From the NCBI GenBank assembly GCA_963717725.1, contig CAVQWS010000003.1, positions 124,001-188,000 of the forward strand: a stretch of 64,000 bases of DNA, written 5' to 3'. The position numbers were made by a program, and so were the translations under genes. This document shows, one piece after another, positions 63,726 through 64,000 of the stretch (the stretch's first letter is position 1; each line of letters opens with the position of its first letter). The notes under the pieces are model-generated. The model saw only the letters and a program-made list of their open reading frames with translations. It did no database searches and was not told the DNA's origin. The DNA comes from AC-32 sp963717725 (lineage in GTDB: Bacteria; Actinomycetota; Thermoleophilia; Gaiellales; Gaiellaceae).

Positions 63726-64000
63726 GTGACCGTGGCCGTCGATCACTCTTCCGGCGTCGAGATCCGCCACCTGGCCGCGCTCGCGGCGGTTGCCGAGGAA
63801 GGCTCGTTTCGCCGTGCCGCCACCCGGCTCGGCTACGTGCAGTCGGCGATCAGCGAACAGATCGCAGCGCTCGAGCGGATCGTCGGCCAGCAGCTCGTTG
63901 TCCGCTCCCGGGGAGCCGGCGCGGTCGAGCTGACCGACGCCGGCGAGATGCTGCTCGCGCACGCGCACGCGATCCTGGCCCGCGTGAAGGCGGCCGAGGC
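63726..64000 (+). CDS. LysR-family transcriptional regulator, N-terminal part, cut by window end
   Basis: 91 residues are visible. The winged HTH of LysR regulators is clear: IRHLAALAAVAEEGSFRRAATRLGYVQSAISEQIAALERIVGQQLVVRSRGAGAVELTDAGEMLLAHAHAIL. The effector domain lies beyond 64000, so ligand and targets are unknown. GTG at 63726 or 63732. Confidence 0.88.
   Translation, partial: MTVAVDHSSGVEIRHLAALAAVAEEGSFRRAATRLGYVQSAISEQIAALERIVGQQLVVRSRGAGAVELTDAGEMLLAHAHAILARVKAAE

Noticed and set aside
1..64000. Prophage, insertion sequence, integrase, tRNA or rRNA genes
   Set aside because: No transposase, integrase, phage structural gene, terminal inverted repeats or cloverleaf-like sequence was recognised.

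Overview
The window is a gene-dense, very GC-rich chromosomal segment of a bacterium. It has no tRNA, rRNA, CRISPR array, insertion sequence or prophage, and no gene-free stretch longer than about 220 bases. Gene content points to Actinomycetota, most likely class Thermoleophilia (Gaiellales/Solirubrobacterales). The clues are a meso-DAP type MurE, a fused two-WYL PafBC regulator, a decaprenyl-phosphate phosphoribosyltransferase, cyclase-domain multidomain regulators, secreted Ig-like repeat proteins and a large number of apparently leaderless genes. Assignment below phylum is inference.

Layout. 1-5.0 kb, minus strand: the start of the division and cell-wall cluster (mraZ, rsmH, ftsL, ftsI, murE), with four MraZ-type repeats at the promoter. 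5-10 kb: a DUF1345 membrane protein, an ECF sigma factor coupled to an alkyltransferase gene, an atypical response regulator and a UbiB-family kinase. 10-16.7 kb, minus: queA, a small protein, tgt, yajC, secD/secF, a phasin-like gene and plsC. 16.7-21.1 kb: a flippase-like protein, DPPR synthase and a two-component system. 21.1-28.9 kb: secreted proteins, a beta-oxidation-like set (thiolase, methyltransferase, 3-hydroxyacyl-CoA dehydrogenase), a hydrolase-cyclase fusion and an aldehyde dehydrogenase coupled to a tiny membrane protein. 28.9-36.9 kb: zinc-ribbon proteins, PafBC, a histidine kinase, queG and a quinone oxidoreductase. 36.9-41.4 kb: a potassium module (KimA-like transporter, UspA, KdpE-like and short KdpD-like). 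42-46.9 kb: an amino-acid permease and a five-repeat Ig-like secreted protein. 47-53 kb: a tightly overlapping operon for cyclic 2,3-diphosphoglycerate (metallophosphoesterase, cDPG synthetase, 2-phosphoglycerate kinase, GlpX), next to a phosphate transporter and its DUF47 partner. 53-55.4 kb: hpt and an Nramp transporter with a palindromic DtxR/MntR-type operator. 55.4-58.5 kb: an EnvC-like hydrolase and a ccmE operon with a CxxxY-type CcmE. 58.5-64 kb: an endonuclease-IV-like protein, a cyclase-ATPase-TPR regulator, a phosphohexomutase and the start of a LysR regulator.

Two signals cut across the window. First, about 25 genes on both strands carry a TAnnnT-like -10 hexamer ending 6-10 nt (usually exactly 6) before an ATG or GTG with no Shine-Dalgarno. 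That is the signature of leaderless transcription. Second, three otherwise intact conserved genes (secDF, a methyltransferase, a phosphohexomutase) are broken by four single-base frameshifts, and hpt lacks a usable start codon. These look more like sequence errors than gene decay.
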